A DNA stretch of 64,000 nucleotides. It comes from Leishmania martiniquensis (lineage: Eukaryota; Euglenozoa; Kinetoplastea; Trypanosomatida; Trypanosomatidae). Within the stretch, counting starts at the first letter, position 1, and every line of letters begins with the position of its first letter. The notes beneath the pieces were generated by a model. That model saw only the letters and a list, made by a program, of their open reading frames with translations, was not told the DNA's origin and ran no database searches. The stretch lies in contig NC_090167.1 in the NCBI RefSeq assembly GCF_017916325.1, positions 600,501-664,500 of the forward strand, read 5' to 3'. Made by a program: the position numbers and the translations under genes. Below are positions 54,821 to 64,000 of the stretch, one piece after another.

Positions 54821-57800
54821 TTAGAACTCTATGTCCTGCTTCCGCAACACACCGAAGTTCTTCGCCATTTTTTCTATGTAGGCCGGCTTCCTCGTGGTTT
54901 GCGGGCGGAAGGTGCACCGATCCTCCTCCGCCTTTTTTGCCTCCTCCTCCAGCTCCCGACGCTTTGCCTCGAGCGCTCGACGCTTCTCCTGCAGGTAGGC
55001 CTGGTAGGGTTGATAATTGCGAGGATTCAGCATGGAGTGGACGCGAACGTTGCTCTTCACGTTGAGCGTTGGCTGGAACGTCAATCCCTCGACTTCCTCC
55101 GCCTCGACGCGCTTCTTAGCGTCCTCGCGCCGTCGCGCCCTGCGCTCTTGATCTGCGTACAGGCGCTCGAAGAAGCTCTGCTGCTGCGCTGCCGTGCTTT
55201 CTTTATTGGCACGCCGGCGACGGTGCGCTTCATCCTTAGCCGCGCGTGCCGCAGGTGAGATGCTGGGCTGAAAGGTGCACGGGTCCACGTACGGTGACGT
55301 ATGCTGCTTTATAAACGCCGATGTGAAGGGAATACGCTGACGCTGTCGCTGCGCCACGATCGAGGACGTTTCAGGGCCCATCGACTCGTTCAGAAGCGAC
55401 CTTGACACCATCCTCCGCACAAGCCACGTGCTCACATCCGTTGTGCTGGGGACGAAGTCGGGTGTCATCATCTTTTCGAGGTCGCGCACCGTCCGAGCAC
55501 GGTTGAAGTAATAGGCATTCTGCCGCAGCAGAAACTCGTCAAAGAGGGCAACGCGGAAGCTCTCGTGCGCACGCGCGGTTTCTGCATTGTCTGCCGACGA
55601 CTGTGCTGCGCCACAGCGAGGTGTACGGCCCGCCACGCCGGCGTCGCTCACTTCACCATGCTGACCTTGCATTTCCGCTTCGCGACGGGAATTATATTTC
55701 CGTTTTGCGTTCTTCTCCTCACGTAGCGCTACAGCCATTGGCGACTTGTAGGACGTCTGCACCACAGCGACCGTTGAGCCAGCCCCTACTGCCCCGTGTA
55801 ACGGAGCAGGCGATGACGAAGTCTCGGCGACCGGTGGCGCGGCACTTGCGGCGGCAGCTTCTTTCCAGTCCGTCTGCAATATGTTACTCATAAAAAAACT
55901 GAATTGGTCGTGCCTGCGGGTTGCTCCGCCGCCGCGGGCGCTGAGCGGCGTCCGTTCTCCAATGCCACAGCGACGGCGCAGTAAAATGAGCTCCTCCCGC
56001 GCAAGATGGCGGTACTCCATCTCCTGATCTAGAATTTGCCGACGTGACGCCGCCGCCGACAGCTCCGCTGGGTAGAGACGCTCGTACACGGTCTGCAGTG
56101 TTGCCCTCAGCGTGGAAGGGTCAAGGAATTCCTGCGAAGAAGTGTGCGCCCGCTGGGAGCGCGCTCCAGCAGCCCCCGACTTCGCTTTTCCCTCCTCTTG
56201 AACTGTTCGCTCCAACTCGCGCTCCTGCGCGAGTCGCACCATGGCGCGCGTGCCAGGCGAGAGGAGCGGGTGGAACGTACACTCTGCCATCTCCTTGGCC
56301 CGCATCTCCTGCTCGATGCGGTGTTGACGCCTCTGCGCAAGCCGCGACAGTGCTGCATTCTCGTCTACGGGTGAAGCAGGAGATGCCTTCTCCGCCGAGT
56401 ACTCCGTGCGCGGTTGTGGATGGCGGCCTCGAGCGCGCCCGCTGTTCAGCCGGGATGCTTCGTAGGAGCTTGATGCCACCTGCGACAAGAAGTTCACCTT
56501 TGCAGGCGATTGGACCCCCGAACTGGCACCGCCGCCGCCGCTGTGATCGAGAACGACGCTAGAGAGCACGCGACGGCGGTCCAGCAGCGCCGCGTGATGC
56601 ATCTGTCCCGAGTTGCGACTCGATGGCGTGTCCTCGACATCACTAGCCGCTGCTACGGTCACAATGCTAGCATCCCTGACTACGCGATCGTCAACCGGTG
56701 TCGTCTCCGCCAACGCTGAGGAAGCGGATGGCGCCGTTTGCGCTGTGCAAAAGTCAGCGGTGGCAACATCCGCCGACGGCTCTGCCATCGCCTCTAGGGC
56801 GTCTTGTAAAGTTCGCCGCCCGTGCCGGTGCGAAGACGGCGTTGCCACGGCGCACCGACCAGAAGCGGGTGTCGATACCACCGGGCCCGGCAGTCGAGGA
56901 TCCGGTGTGTTGTAGAGGTCTGCCAAGACCGACGGCGCCTCATTCTTGATGGGACTGATGCCACTAACCTCCGCGCTCAGCGCAGGGCGGACAACGAAGC
57001 GGCTTCCGCTCGCACCTATGGCTGCCATCGATGCTGCTGCCAGGCCTCCTGTTGCTTTCACTGGTGTATGAGTCGTCCTTATCAACGAGGTAATTCTTTC
57101 ACCATGATTGATGTCGCTATCTGTTGCGGGGTCTTTGGGCGAACGCGATAGCTGGACCATGCTCGCGCCGTTATTGATATAGGAATCACCGAGAAGCTGT
57201 TCAAGGATGTCTGCCGCCGTGTTCACTTCAGGTCGCGGAGGATCCTGCGCCTCCCACGCCCGCACGCTCTCGTCACCGACGATAGCCTTCGAATAATCTT
57301 CGAAAGAGTCCGATGGCTGCAACGCGTGACCAGGACTCGCCACCGCATCTGACGAGGACTGCAGCACATGCACCTCCGGCTCACTGCCAATTAACTGGCT
57401 GGGGAATCGATGCGGACGAGAAGCAGCGGAGTCGGCCATTGCTGTTTGATGGAGGTTTGCGCGCAGTCGCTCGAGCGCCGTCCTGCGTGTGGCAGCCCAC
57501 TCTCTGGAATCGTTGCGCCGCAGGGCTGCCGAGGAAGACGCTCCCACTGGTGTGGGTGCCATCTCGGCCTCCTCAGTGCTGAGCTCACCGCGCGAAACCA
57601 ACAGTCGCTTTCCCAGCCACCGGTGCCTCTCGTGCAAAGCCTGCCAGGCACGCTCCGGGCTGTCAGGCAAGGTGGCTTCAGCGGCGTCTGAAGCCTCGTC
57701 GGCAGCGCTTGCCATCTGACGGCGATCAAGTGTCTCTCGCGGCGCCGGTGTCGCCTCGTCGTCGATGGCGACAATCACTTCAACGGTGGCGTCTTGCTCG

Positions 57801-58354
57801 GCCGCCGCCTCGCTGGCCGCATCGCCCGACTCCTCTGCCTTCTCAGCGTTGTGGCCAGCGTCGTCCTCACCCCCACGCTGTTCATTGCGCTCCTCGCTGT
57901 CCTCACTAACACTGGGATGAAACGTGCGGATCTGAAGGGTGCTTGGCGGCACGGGACTGACTTCCCTCGTCGTGAATGAGAGTTGATCCGTGAAGGAGGC
58001 TAACTGCTGCGGCGGCGGCGAATACATCGTAAGCAGCGTCGCTGCGCTGCGGCAGTCTAGGAAGACGCTACTGGCCAACTCATCTACATAGTCACGTGAT
58101 TCAGCACTAGAGCTTGCTCGGCTATGATGACAAGGTGCACGGGCTTCGTGACGAGTGGTTTCGGGCGCGGCTACCTTTTCAGCTGTCACCTTTAACGAAG
58201 TCCTTTCTCCTCCGTGCTGTTGCTCTGGTGACGCTGACCACGTAGCAGAAGAGCCGTTTGAGGACGATCGCTGCAGGCTCCACACGGCAGCCACTACAGG
58301 AGTGACCTCTCCAGTCACCATGTTTGTGCCTGTCGGCATTGCCTCTGGCTGCAT
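54821..58354 (-). CDS. Large TFxP-repeat protein, possible flagellar or basal-body component
   Basis: This 1177-aa protein has a disordered, acidic and Ser/Ala-rich N-terminal half. Its C-terminal half is very charged and helical, with TFxP repeats: CTFHPLLSP (about 692-700), CTFQPSISP, LTFQPTLN and CTFRPQTTR (about 1147-1155). One looser copy (TFHPSVS) lies near 144. Between repeats are Lys/Arg/Glu-rich coiled-coil segments such as EKRRALEAKRRELEEEAKKA. Spaced [C/L]TF-x-P-x-[I/L/V] motifs between charged helices are common in kinetoplastid and ciliate proteins of the flagellum or cytoskeleton, so that location is the best guess. I see no enzyme motif, membrane span or EF-hand. The start is the ATG at 58352-58354, shortly after two CAG/ACAG acceptor candidates. 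Confidence 0.82.
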   Translation of the reverse strand: MQPEAMPTGTNMVTGEVTPVVAAVWSLQRSSSNGSSATWSASPEQQHGGERTSLKVTAEKVAAPETTRHEARAPCHHSRASSSAESRDYVDELASSVFLDCRSAATLLTMYSPPPQQLASFTDQLSFTTREVSPVPPSTLQIRTFHPSVSEDSEERNEQRGGEDDAGHNAEKAEESGDAASEAAAEQDATVEVIVAIDDEATPAPRETLDRRQMASAADEASDAAEATLPDSPERAWQALHERHRWLGKRLLVSRGELSTEEAEMAPTPVGASSSAALRRNDSREWAATRRTALERLRANLHQTAMADSAASRPHRFPSQLIGSEPEVHVLQSSSDAVASPGHALQPSDSFEDYSKAIVGDESVRAWEAQDPPRPEVNTAADILEQLLGDSYINNGASMVQLSRSPKDPATDSDINHGERITSLIRTTHTPVKATGGLAAASMAAIGASGSRFVVRPALSAEVSGISPIKNEAPSVLADLYNTPDPRLPGPVVSTPASGRCAVATPSSHRHGRRTLQDALEAMAEPSADVATADFCTAQTAPSASSALAETTPVDDRVVRDASIVTVAAASDVEDTPSSRNSGQMHHAALLDRRRVLSSVVLDHSGGGGASSGVQSPAKVNFLSQVASSSYEASRLNSGRARGRHPQPRTEYSAEKASPASPVDENAALSRLAQRRQHRIEQEMRAKEMAECTFHPLLSPGTRAMVRLAQERELERTVQEEGKAKSGAAGARSQRAHTSSQEFLDPSTLRATLQTVYERLYPAELSAAASRRQILDQEMEYRHLAREELILLRRRCGIGERTPLSARGGGATRRHDQFSFFMSNILQTDWKEAAAASAAPPVAETSSSPAPLHGAVGAGSTVAVVQTSYKSPMAVALREEKNAKRKYNSRREAEMQGQHGEVSDAGVAGRTPRCGAAQSSADNAETARAHESFRVALFDEFLLRQNAYYFNRARTVRDLEKMMTPDFVPSTTDVSTWLVRRMVSRSLLNESMGPETSSIVAQRQRQRIPFTSAFIKQHTSPYVDPCTFQPSISPAARAAKDEAHRRRRANKESTAAQQQSFFERLYADQERRARRREDAKKRVEAEEVEGLTFQPTLNVKSNVRVHSMLNPRNYQPYQAYLQEKRRALEAKRRELEEEAKKAEEDRCTFRPQTTRKPAYIEKMAKNFGVLRKQDIEF

Positions 58355-59337
58355 CTATAAAGTCCCTGTACCAGGAAACTGTTCAACAAGTATGTACCGC
58401 TGATAGTGCTCTCTCTATCTCTATCTGTCTATCTCTGCAACTGTGTGTATGTCTATGTACTCCGTCCGCTTCGCAGGTGCGTTCTCTGTCGCCCCGAATC
58501 CGCGATAGGTAATATGCCCGCAAATTCTTCGGTGATACGGCTCGGTGATTCGACTGACGGCTAGCGTGCACACATACGTATGAGTGCCCTCGTCGCTACA
58601 CGTTGGCGAAAAAGTGGTGCGGCCAACGAGAGGGCAATACTTCAACATTCTGCACACGAAAGGAGAAGGGAGGGAGGCACGAGGGCGTTGTTTGATGGAA
58701 GAGCGATCAGATGCGAGAGACCAGCAAGTGGGAGAGGGAGAGAGAGGCAGAGACGTGCGACGAGCTGCAGCCAGCCGTGTTGAAAGAAGAGATGCAATAG
58801 GAATTGGTGATCAAATCCCGTTGGCCGCCTACTCCATTCATGCAAGCCGTGGCCCAGGCAGACACCGTCTTCATCCCCACGGCCCTCACCTCCCCAGTTT
58901 CTCCTCTTCTAATTCCTACGCGGCCTGGGCTCCTGTCGGGCTGAAACGCCACAGCGTCCAGCCACTCCTCAGCAGCCTCACCGCATAGGGAAGACGAGAG
59001 CAGCCAAAAAGAAAACAACATCAAAGGTATCTGCTGCCGCCCAGCGAAGCCGAGCCGCAGGGGGGAGAGCAGGGCCAGCAAGAAAACGCTGAGAGGCATC
59101 CGCCCGCAGATGGGCGCTCAGGGCCCCAGCAGGCTGCGGTGCTCGCCGGCGGAGAGGAAGCTGTCGCAACGATGATCAGTTGGGAAACGTGAAGGAGAGG
59201 GAGTGAAGGTGCCCGATCCAGTCAGCACTCTGCACTAAAGAACGTAAAAGAGATCGACGAGATTGCAAACGCCCTTACACGTGATACTTGCAGGGTGTCG
59301 CAAGAGGCAAACGGCAATACGGACGGAGCGCCCTTAT
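58355..59337. other. Intercistronic region without a supported gene
   Basis: It has TATC-type simple sequence near 58411-58436 and a purine-rich stretch at 58660-58760. No coding frame is convincing. Confidence 0.5.
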
Positions 59338-60219
59338 TCAGAGGTTCACGTGGCGCTGGAGCTTGTGCGCGTTGCGGCGATGCACGAGCTCGCAGGCGGA
59401 CACGTATCGGTCAAACTGGTCTCTCGCCTCATCTGATAGGCTCTTCAGGAACTCTAGCTTGTCGCTCTCGTGCTGAGCCAAGTACCACCCCGTGAAGAGC
59501 TCCACAAAGTCATAGGGAAAGCCCAGTTCATCCTCGTCTGTCTGCTCCACCCAAAGGTCCGCAGATGGGGCCGCGTGACGCGTGTTCGCGGGCACCCCAA
59601 GCGCCTCGGCAACCTGAAACACCTCGCTCTTATGTAAGTCGGAGATGATCTGCACATCCACGACACCGTCACCGGCCTTGCAGAAGTAGCCCAGGTAAAA
59701 GTCTTCGTCCTTGTTGCCGGTGCCCATGACAATCGCAGGCATACCTTCTTGGCTGAGCAGCTGCGCAACGTAATATCCAGGCGGCGTGCGCATGTAGCTG
59801 CGCAGCTGGCCACGCGCGAAGTCACTGCCGGTAATGCCAATCGCCTTCTCGACAAGCGTCGCGAGTTCCGTGTGGAGGGCGGTCTGGTCCACAACGACCT
59901 CCGTCGCACCGCAGGCAGCAATGTTCTCTTTCCCTCGAGTCAGCGCCCAGGCACTGCTGTGGATGGGTTGGCACAATCCCACGTTTTTTTGTATGGGACT
60001 GTTGTGTGCCTGCATTGCGCGGGCACACATGGCGAGGACGACTGCCGAGTCCACACCGCCAGACACACTCGTCACACAGGCCTTCAGGCCGCACCGTTGC
60101 ATGTAGTCGTTCAGCTTCGCGCACTTTCCATCGATCCAGGCCACCGGGTCAAACGCGCGGGCCTTGCGGTAGTCTTTGAGCACGCGCTGGAGCTCTGGAT
60201 GAAGCGGCGCGACTGGCAT
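59338..60219 (-). CDS. NAD+ synthetase (short, ammonia-type)
   Basis: This 293-aa protein is an N-type ATP pyrophosphatase. The P-loop SGGVDS lies at 53-58. GTGNKDEDFYLGYFCKAGDG, VQIISDLHKSEVFQVAEALG and APSADLWVEQTDEDELGFPY give the NaAD-, ATP- and metal-binding segments of NAD synthetases in order. It should convert nicotinic acid adenine dinucleotide to NAD+, the last step of the Preiss-Handler route. The glutaminase (nitrilase) domain of most eukaryotic NAD synthetases is absent. It therefore belongs to the short form known from bacteria and trypanosomatids, which would use ammonia or a partner glutaminase. The start is the ATG at 60217-60219, 66 bases after a good splice acceptor; a longer frame to 60495 has UTR-like composition. 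No mitochondrial or glycosomal signal is obvious. Confidence 0.95.
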   Translation of the reverse strand: MPVAPLHPELQRVLKDYRKARAFDPVAWIDGKCAKLNDYMQRCGLKACVTSVSGGVDSAVVLAMCARAMQAHNSPIQKNVGLCQPIHSSAWALTRGKENIAACGATEVVVDQTALHTELATLVEKAIGITGSDFARGQLRSYMRTPPGYYVAQLLSQEGMPAIVMGTGNKDEDFYLGYFCKAGDGVVDVQIISDLHKSEVFQVAEALGVPANTRHAAPSADLWVEQTDEDELGFPYDFVELFTGWYLAQHESDKLEFLKSLSDEARDQFDRYVSACELVHRRNAHKLQRHVNL

Positions 60220-62613
60220 TTCTCTATCCGTCGGCTGACGACAGAAGGGAGATGAAAAGAAAGCTGAATCGTGTCGGAGACACCCCTGTGGCGGAGGAAA
60301 AAAGCAGAGAAGAACTGAGAAGGGTTTCGCTCGCCCCCTCCCCTTTTGTGCGAAACGAGCGCTGATGCTGCTGTTTTTTTTAAAGCTCTTTTGAGAAGTA
60401 CCGAATGACGCTGCCTTCGCGGTCGTCGCTACGGCGCTGCTCGTTATGTGACCTGAGTGTGTGCTGTGGGCTCTTCCTCCAAGGTGACTAAACAATCGAT
60501 GTCTCAGCAGAACAAAGAGATGGGAAAAAAAAGAAAACCCAGTGAATCATTCCGAAAAAGAACGAGGGTGGAGAGATGACACGCGCAAGAGAGGGTAGGA
60601 GCAAAGAAGGGGGAGGGAGATAGTCTGCTCTGCTACCGCTGACATCGCTTCGAGTGGCCCTTCACTTGATGGCCGATGGGAGAGGGTGGGGGGAAGAGAT
60701 GCGTGAGTAAGTACAAAGCCCCTCTCTAACAGCTCAGGGCTTCAGGCCTAGAGGCTCATGCGGAGCGCTTCGTTCTTGAGCCCGCTTCCCTCCCGCTATC
60801 CCTAGCGCAGCAGCCTTCGGTCTGCCCTACCCATGGAGAGCGCTGCATCTCGGCCGGTGCCTCACAAGAAAGCAGATGGGCCTCTCGATACTAGCCCCTT
60901 AGGAAGGCACGAGGTCACTAAGGGGAGGGGACGAGCTACTCACGCTGCTTTCTTTCTCCGTTGCTGCTGTTATAATGCATCTGGCACTTGAGGTGTACCA
61001 GCGCGTAGCTCCCTGGCGCGGCAAGAGGTGCTGTTTATAAGACTGTATATACGCACCCTTTTCCCCGATGAAAGCGCCCATGCATGCGAACTCTCTCCAC
61101 GTTTCTTTTTGTGCTTGCACTTTTTTTCGTTGGGGCTTGGGTGAGAGGACGTGGCGAGGGAGGGGGTGAATGGAGGGCAGGACACACCGCGACATTGCAA
61201 ACAGAAGAATACGAATGAAAGAGAAAAGGAGACCAGCAATGAGGACACAAAGGACAACACGCGTACGACATACATGGCGCCTAGGACACATACACAAGCA
61301 CACGCACACAACGAAACACACGCAAGGAGAACAACAACAACGAAAAAAAAGACGGAGGAGGCCGCCAAGAACACCAGCAAAACAGGGAGATGAGCATACC
61401 GCAGGCGAGCCTAACGCAGACATCAAACAACCTCCGAATAGGGATACCGTAGCCACAAAGACGAACAAAGGCGCACACTCCAGTCGTGAAGCGGAGGGCG
61501 TGGAGAGAGAGAGGAGGGGAGCGCGAAAAAAAAACGAACGCAGATGAGGGTGCAGCACCTCTTTGTAGAGGATGATGGTATAACGTCTGCGTCTCACACG
61601 CCCCTGTATGCGTTGCTGACGACGCGTCTAAGCAGGCTCCTGCATCTCTCGCCCTTCCTACCCCCTTCCCCGCTCTCTCTCTCGCTCCCATCCCCAGATA
61701 TGAGCTATGCAGACCTGTCACCGTATCATAGGAATGATAGAAAGAGAAAGAGAGGTTCAGGCAAACGCGCGCACGCAAGAAAAAAAGACCTAACACACGC
61801 GGAGAGCGGATGGGGTGACGGTGGTGGTCAGGTAAGTTTGTACGGATAAGATAACCTATGAAACATATGAGGGTAGGCAAAGAGGTGCCCCAGAGGGAAG
61901 GTTCATTTTTCCTTTACTAATATGACACATTCGAGACTGCCGCGCACACGTCGACAATAGAATGGGGCACGCTACTCAACATCCAGCGTCTCAGCGGCGC
62001 GTGAGCCATGCCTATAAGCTGAGCCGCCAAGCAATGTGTGAAGCCGTTCTGTCGCTTAGAATTCCAGCCGACGACGCGCAGGATAGGGTTCGTGGCTGCG
62101 CCCAGCAACACCGCCACTCACCAAAGGTAGAGCGAGCAGCAAAAGGGATTGGATGCCCGTACACGTGCTGCATCTCGGACAAGGTTCGATGCAAGCCCGT
62201 ACGAACGTCATGACGAATACATGTCTTTCCAGCACGGCGCCTGTCCTCACCTGTTCGCCAGCACCCGAAGAGTCCGCAACGGAGCCGGAGGGCAGGTCAC
62301 AGCTCGCGTGCGGCTCCGCCGAAAGGCAAGTACGGCGTGCTGATACCACGGCGTGGTGGGCGGTAACATCAGGGGTTTCCACAAGCATAAGAAAGCAACC
62401 AAATAAAAAAAAACAAAAAAGGAAAGCGCTGTGAGGCACCGCTTCTTTCAGTGCTGCAAAGGGGACATACGCAGCACTGAGACAAGCCATTCCACGAGAA
62501 AAAAAAGAAGATTCCATAGAAAGCAGTCTCACCGACAGGATGAGCCCCACTCAGGTTGTATCGCACTTGACCTTTGAAGAGCCGTTTCCAGTTTTGTTCT
62601 GGTTCCGTTCCGC
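60220..62613. other. 2.4-kb spacer without a supported gene
   Basis: It contains the NAD+ synthetase leader and the 3' UTR of the 136-aa gene. Two sections, about 60700-60920 and 61960-62340, are of higher complexity than the rest and lack microsatellites. I cannot identify them; a degenerate retroposon or structured UTR is possible. The minus-strand frame 62056-62550 is too close to the upstream stop to have its own splice acceptor. Confidence 0.5.
60286..60319 (-). promoter_or_regulatory. Likely trans-splice acceptor of the NAD+ synthetase gene
   Basis: The transcribed strand reads CTTTTTTCCTCCGCCACAG, ending at 60286, preceded by more C/T-rich sequence. It supports the ATG at 60219 and a 66-base leader. 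Confidence 0.65.
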
Positions 62614-63024
62614 TTAGGGCTCAGCATCTTTGATGGCACGCGCACGCCGATGCTCTTCCAAGAGTTTGCTGCGGTACGAGTGTGCCTTGTCGGCGTCCGC
62701 ATTGTGGGCGTCCTTGCGGTATGCCTCCATGAACTGCTCCTGGTACATCATGCCTTCCAGAATGGGATCGGAACGGTGGGTGCCCTGGCGCTCCTTCACC
62801 TCTGTGTACTCCTTTAGGATCTCTTGCTTCACACGCTCCCCGCCTTCGGTGTCCACAAAATTGTCCATGTGCACGATCTCCGCGTGGCGAATCCACGAGT
62901 CGTCCTGCAGCGGTTGCAAATGCAGATTGGCGAACTCCTCCGGCGGCATGGTGAGCACCTCCGTCGTGACTCCGACCTGCGCTACCTCGAGCTGCATCTG
63001 CTTCACTTCGGCTGGCGCTTCCAT
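62614..63024 (-). CDS. Small conserved-looking hypothetical protein, 136 aa
   Basis: I do not recognise the family. The protein is acidic and helical. It starts MEAPAEVKQMQLEVAQVGV, continues through TMPPEEFANLHLQPLQDDSW and HAEIVHMDNFVDTEGGERVK, and ends in a Lys/Arg/Glu-rich helix (SYRSKLLEEHRRARAIKD). Codon use and lack of low-complexity runs look like a real, probably conserved gene. No membrane span, signal peptide or enzyme motif is present. The ATG at 63022-63024 is the first in frame; a 46-residue extension to 63162 begins with TTG and translates pyrimidine tract. A splice acceptor CTTCTTTACAG ends at 63163, giving a 138-base leader. Confidence 0.78.
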   Translation of the reverse strand: MEAPAEVKQMQLEVAQVGVTTEVLTMPPEEFANLHLQPLQDDSWIRHAEIVHMDNFVDTEGGERVKQEILKEYTEVKERQGTHRSDPILEGMMYQEQFMEAYRKDAHNADADKAHSYRSKLLEEHRRARAIKDAEP

Positions 63025-63162
63025 GGGTAGTGGAGGAGGAGGGGAGAACGGCAACACGTTTGACAAGGAGACAGGTGAGAGAGAGAGAAAGCGGACGTTG
63101 ACAGCAGAGTGGGGACTAAGGCATGCGAAAGCTAATCGACTTTCGGTGTGGGCGCCAATCAA

Positions 63163-63190
63163 CTGTAAAGAAGTGCGGTGAAGTCGGGGT
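63163..63190 (-). promoter_or_regulatory. Likely trans-splice acceptor of the 136-aa gene
   Basis: The transcribed strand reads GACTTCACCGCACTTCTTTA then CAG, ending at 63163. No other AG lies between the later C/T-rich run (63028-63105) and the ATG, so an upstream acceptor is needed. Confidence 0.5.
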
Positions 63191-64000
63191 ATGGGTCTGG
63201 CGGATCACCAATGATTGCGTCGACAGCGCGAAAACAAAAAGGCTAGTGGCGTTCGAATCCAGCGCAGCAGTCGCACCGCCAAAAAAAGCAGAAAGCAGAG
63301 ACAGAAATTTGGAAGCAGTAGTGGAGAGAGTGAGATGGACATGCATCTTGGAAACGGGTGCTAGAGAAGGTGCCGCAGTTGGTGGCCATGGGCGGGTGCC
63401 CGAGGCCGCGGAAAGAGACGCAAATAAAGACTATCCTTGTAGACGCAAGTCATCGAATGACATCCGTCAAGATTTCCCCTCTGGTGGAATGTCTACTAAA
63501 GCTAAAAGGACGACATGCAGCACCGCGTCGCCTGCGCAGCTCTGTGAAAGTACGTCGTCGCCCTTTCTGCTACCCAGTGTGCAGGTGTCCCTGCATCTTT
63601 CTTTGAGGGGTGTATGCTCGTGCGGTGAGGAGAGCTTGGTGATTGTTCAACACCCTCCCGCGCGGACTCTCGAGCACGCGCGACTCCTGGAATTCGTTTC
63701 TCCAGACGAGAAGCACGTAGTCCTCCTCTTCTCCGTTGTTCACACTCATGCGACGCATACACTCTTTCGTTGTCTCTTCTTTGTTTTAAGTTCCTCTTCA
63801 ATGTCCTTGACGAAGACACAATGCAGCGCGAGAAGCATAGGGTCAGAAGACGCAGAGACACGTGTAGAAGAAGAGAGCAGACACACCTACCTCGCCCACG
63901 AACACACGCATACACGAAAGAGCAACCGAATATCAGAAAGGGATGCGAAGGACCGAGGGACAAAGACACGCATTACACACAGACGACAGGAAATCATTCT
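63191..64000. other. Right-edge spacer, nothing recognised
   Basis: Short frames with Arg/Ser/Cys-rich, UTR-like composition on both strands, and no open frame that convincingly continues past the right edge. The last 200 bases are pyrimidine-rich on the transcribed strand. Confidence 0.5.

Noticed and set aside
62056..62550. A 164-residue minus-strand open frame just after the 136-aa gene
   Set aside because: Only about 60 bases separate it from the upstream stop, too short for a poly(A) site plus splice acceptor. It also has no recognised domain.
63246..63262. GTTCGAATCC, resembling a tRNA B box
   Set aside because: Flanking bases do not form the T-arm stem, and no A box or acceptor stem is present at the right distance.
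1..64000. A functional operon linking the YqaJ-like protein, PIF1 helicase, NYN/PIN-like protein and PIP-box protein
   Set aside because: Trypanosomatid polycistrons generally do not group genes by function, and unrelated metabolic and trafficking genes lie between them.

Overview
The window looks like nuclear DNA of a trypanosomatid, most likely Leishmania or a close Leishmaniinae relative. All 18 genes I can support lie on the minus strand. They have no visible introns and are separated by 0.9-4.5 kb of low-complexity DNA. On the transcribed strand, several starts are preceded by a long pyrimidine tract and an AG, the layout of a spliced-leader trans-splice acceptor. I read the window as part of one polycistronic unit transcribed right to left. 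I see no strand switch, tRNA, rRNA or CRISPR array. The species assignment is inference; I could not run a search.

Following transcription from right to left, the genes are: a small conserved 136-aa protein (62614-63024); short, ammonia-type NAD+ synthetase (59338-60219); a 1177-aa protein with TFxP repeats (54821-58354); a B55-type PP2A regulatory subunit with a long N-terminal extension (50100-52775); a 221-aa hypothetical (47198-47863); a 255-aa disordered protein ending in a PCNA-binding PIP box (45373-46140); a FUSC-like membrane protein (40036-43848); a 766-aa helical hypothetical (34861-37161); a NYN/PIN-like protein (32641-33531); a 660-aa hypothetical (27416-29398); a PIF1-family helicase with a mitochondrial-type N-terminus (23631-26459); type I phosphomannose isomerase (21086-22366); an ArfGAP (16292-18493); a CLU-domain protein (12339-15098); a PSP1-domain protein (9934-11283); a Nudix hydrolase (4533-5474); a single-pass membrane protein (2062-3624); and, cut by the left edge, a protein with a YqaJ-like phage-recombinase exonuclease fold (1-602).

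Spacers hold (TG)n/(TA)n repeats, pyrimidine tracts, a perfect 13-bp hairpin (18855-18887), a probable SIDER2 retroposon (about 44430-45090) and a possible decayed coding remnant (about 8340-8865). Neighbouring genes in trypanosomatid units are usually functionally unrelated, so I do not propose an operon-like pathway. Two genes feed metabolite pathways (PMI to GDP-mannose and glycoconjugates, NAD+ synthetase to NAD). Several others act on nucleic acids: the YqaJ-like protein, the PIF1 helicase, the NYN/PIN-like protein and the PIP-box protein.

The most interesting items are the YqaJ-like protein, whose expected third catalytic motif reads S-x-R instead of E-x-K, and the otherwise featureless protein with a textbook C-terminal PIP box. 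Start codons were chosen as ATGs, using the position of pyrimidine tract plus AG where visible; several longer open frames begin at non-ATG codons or run through a splice acceptor.
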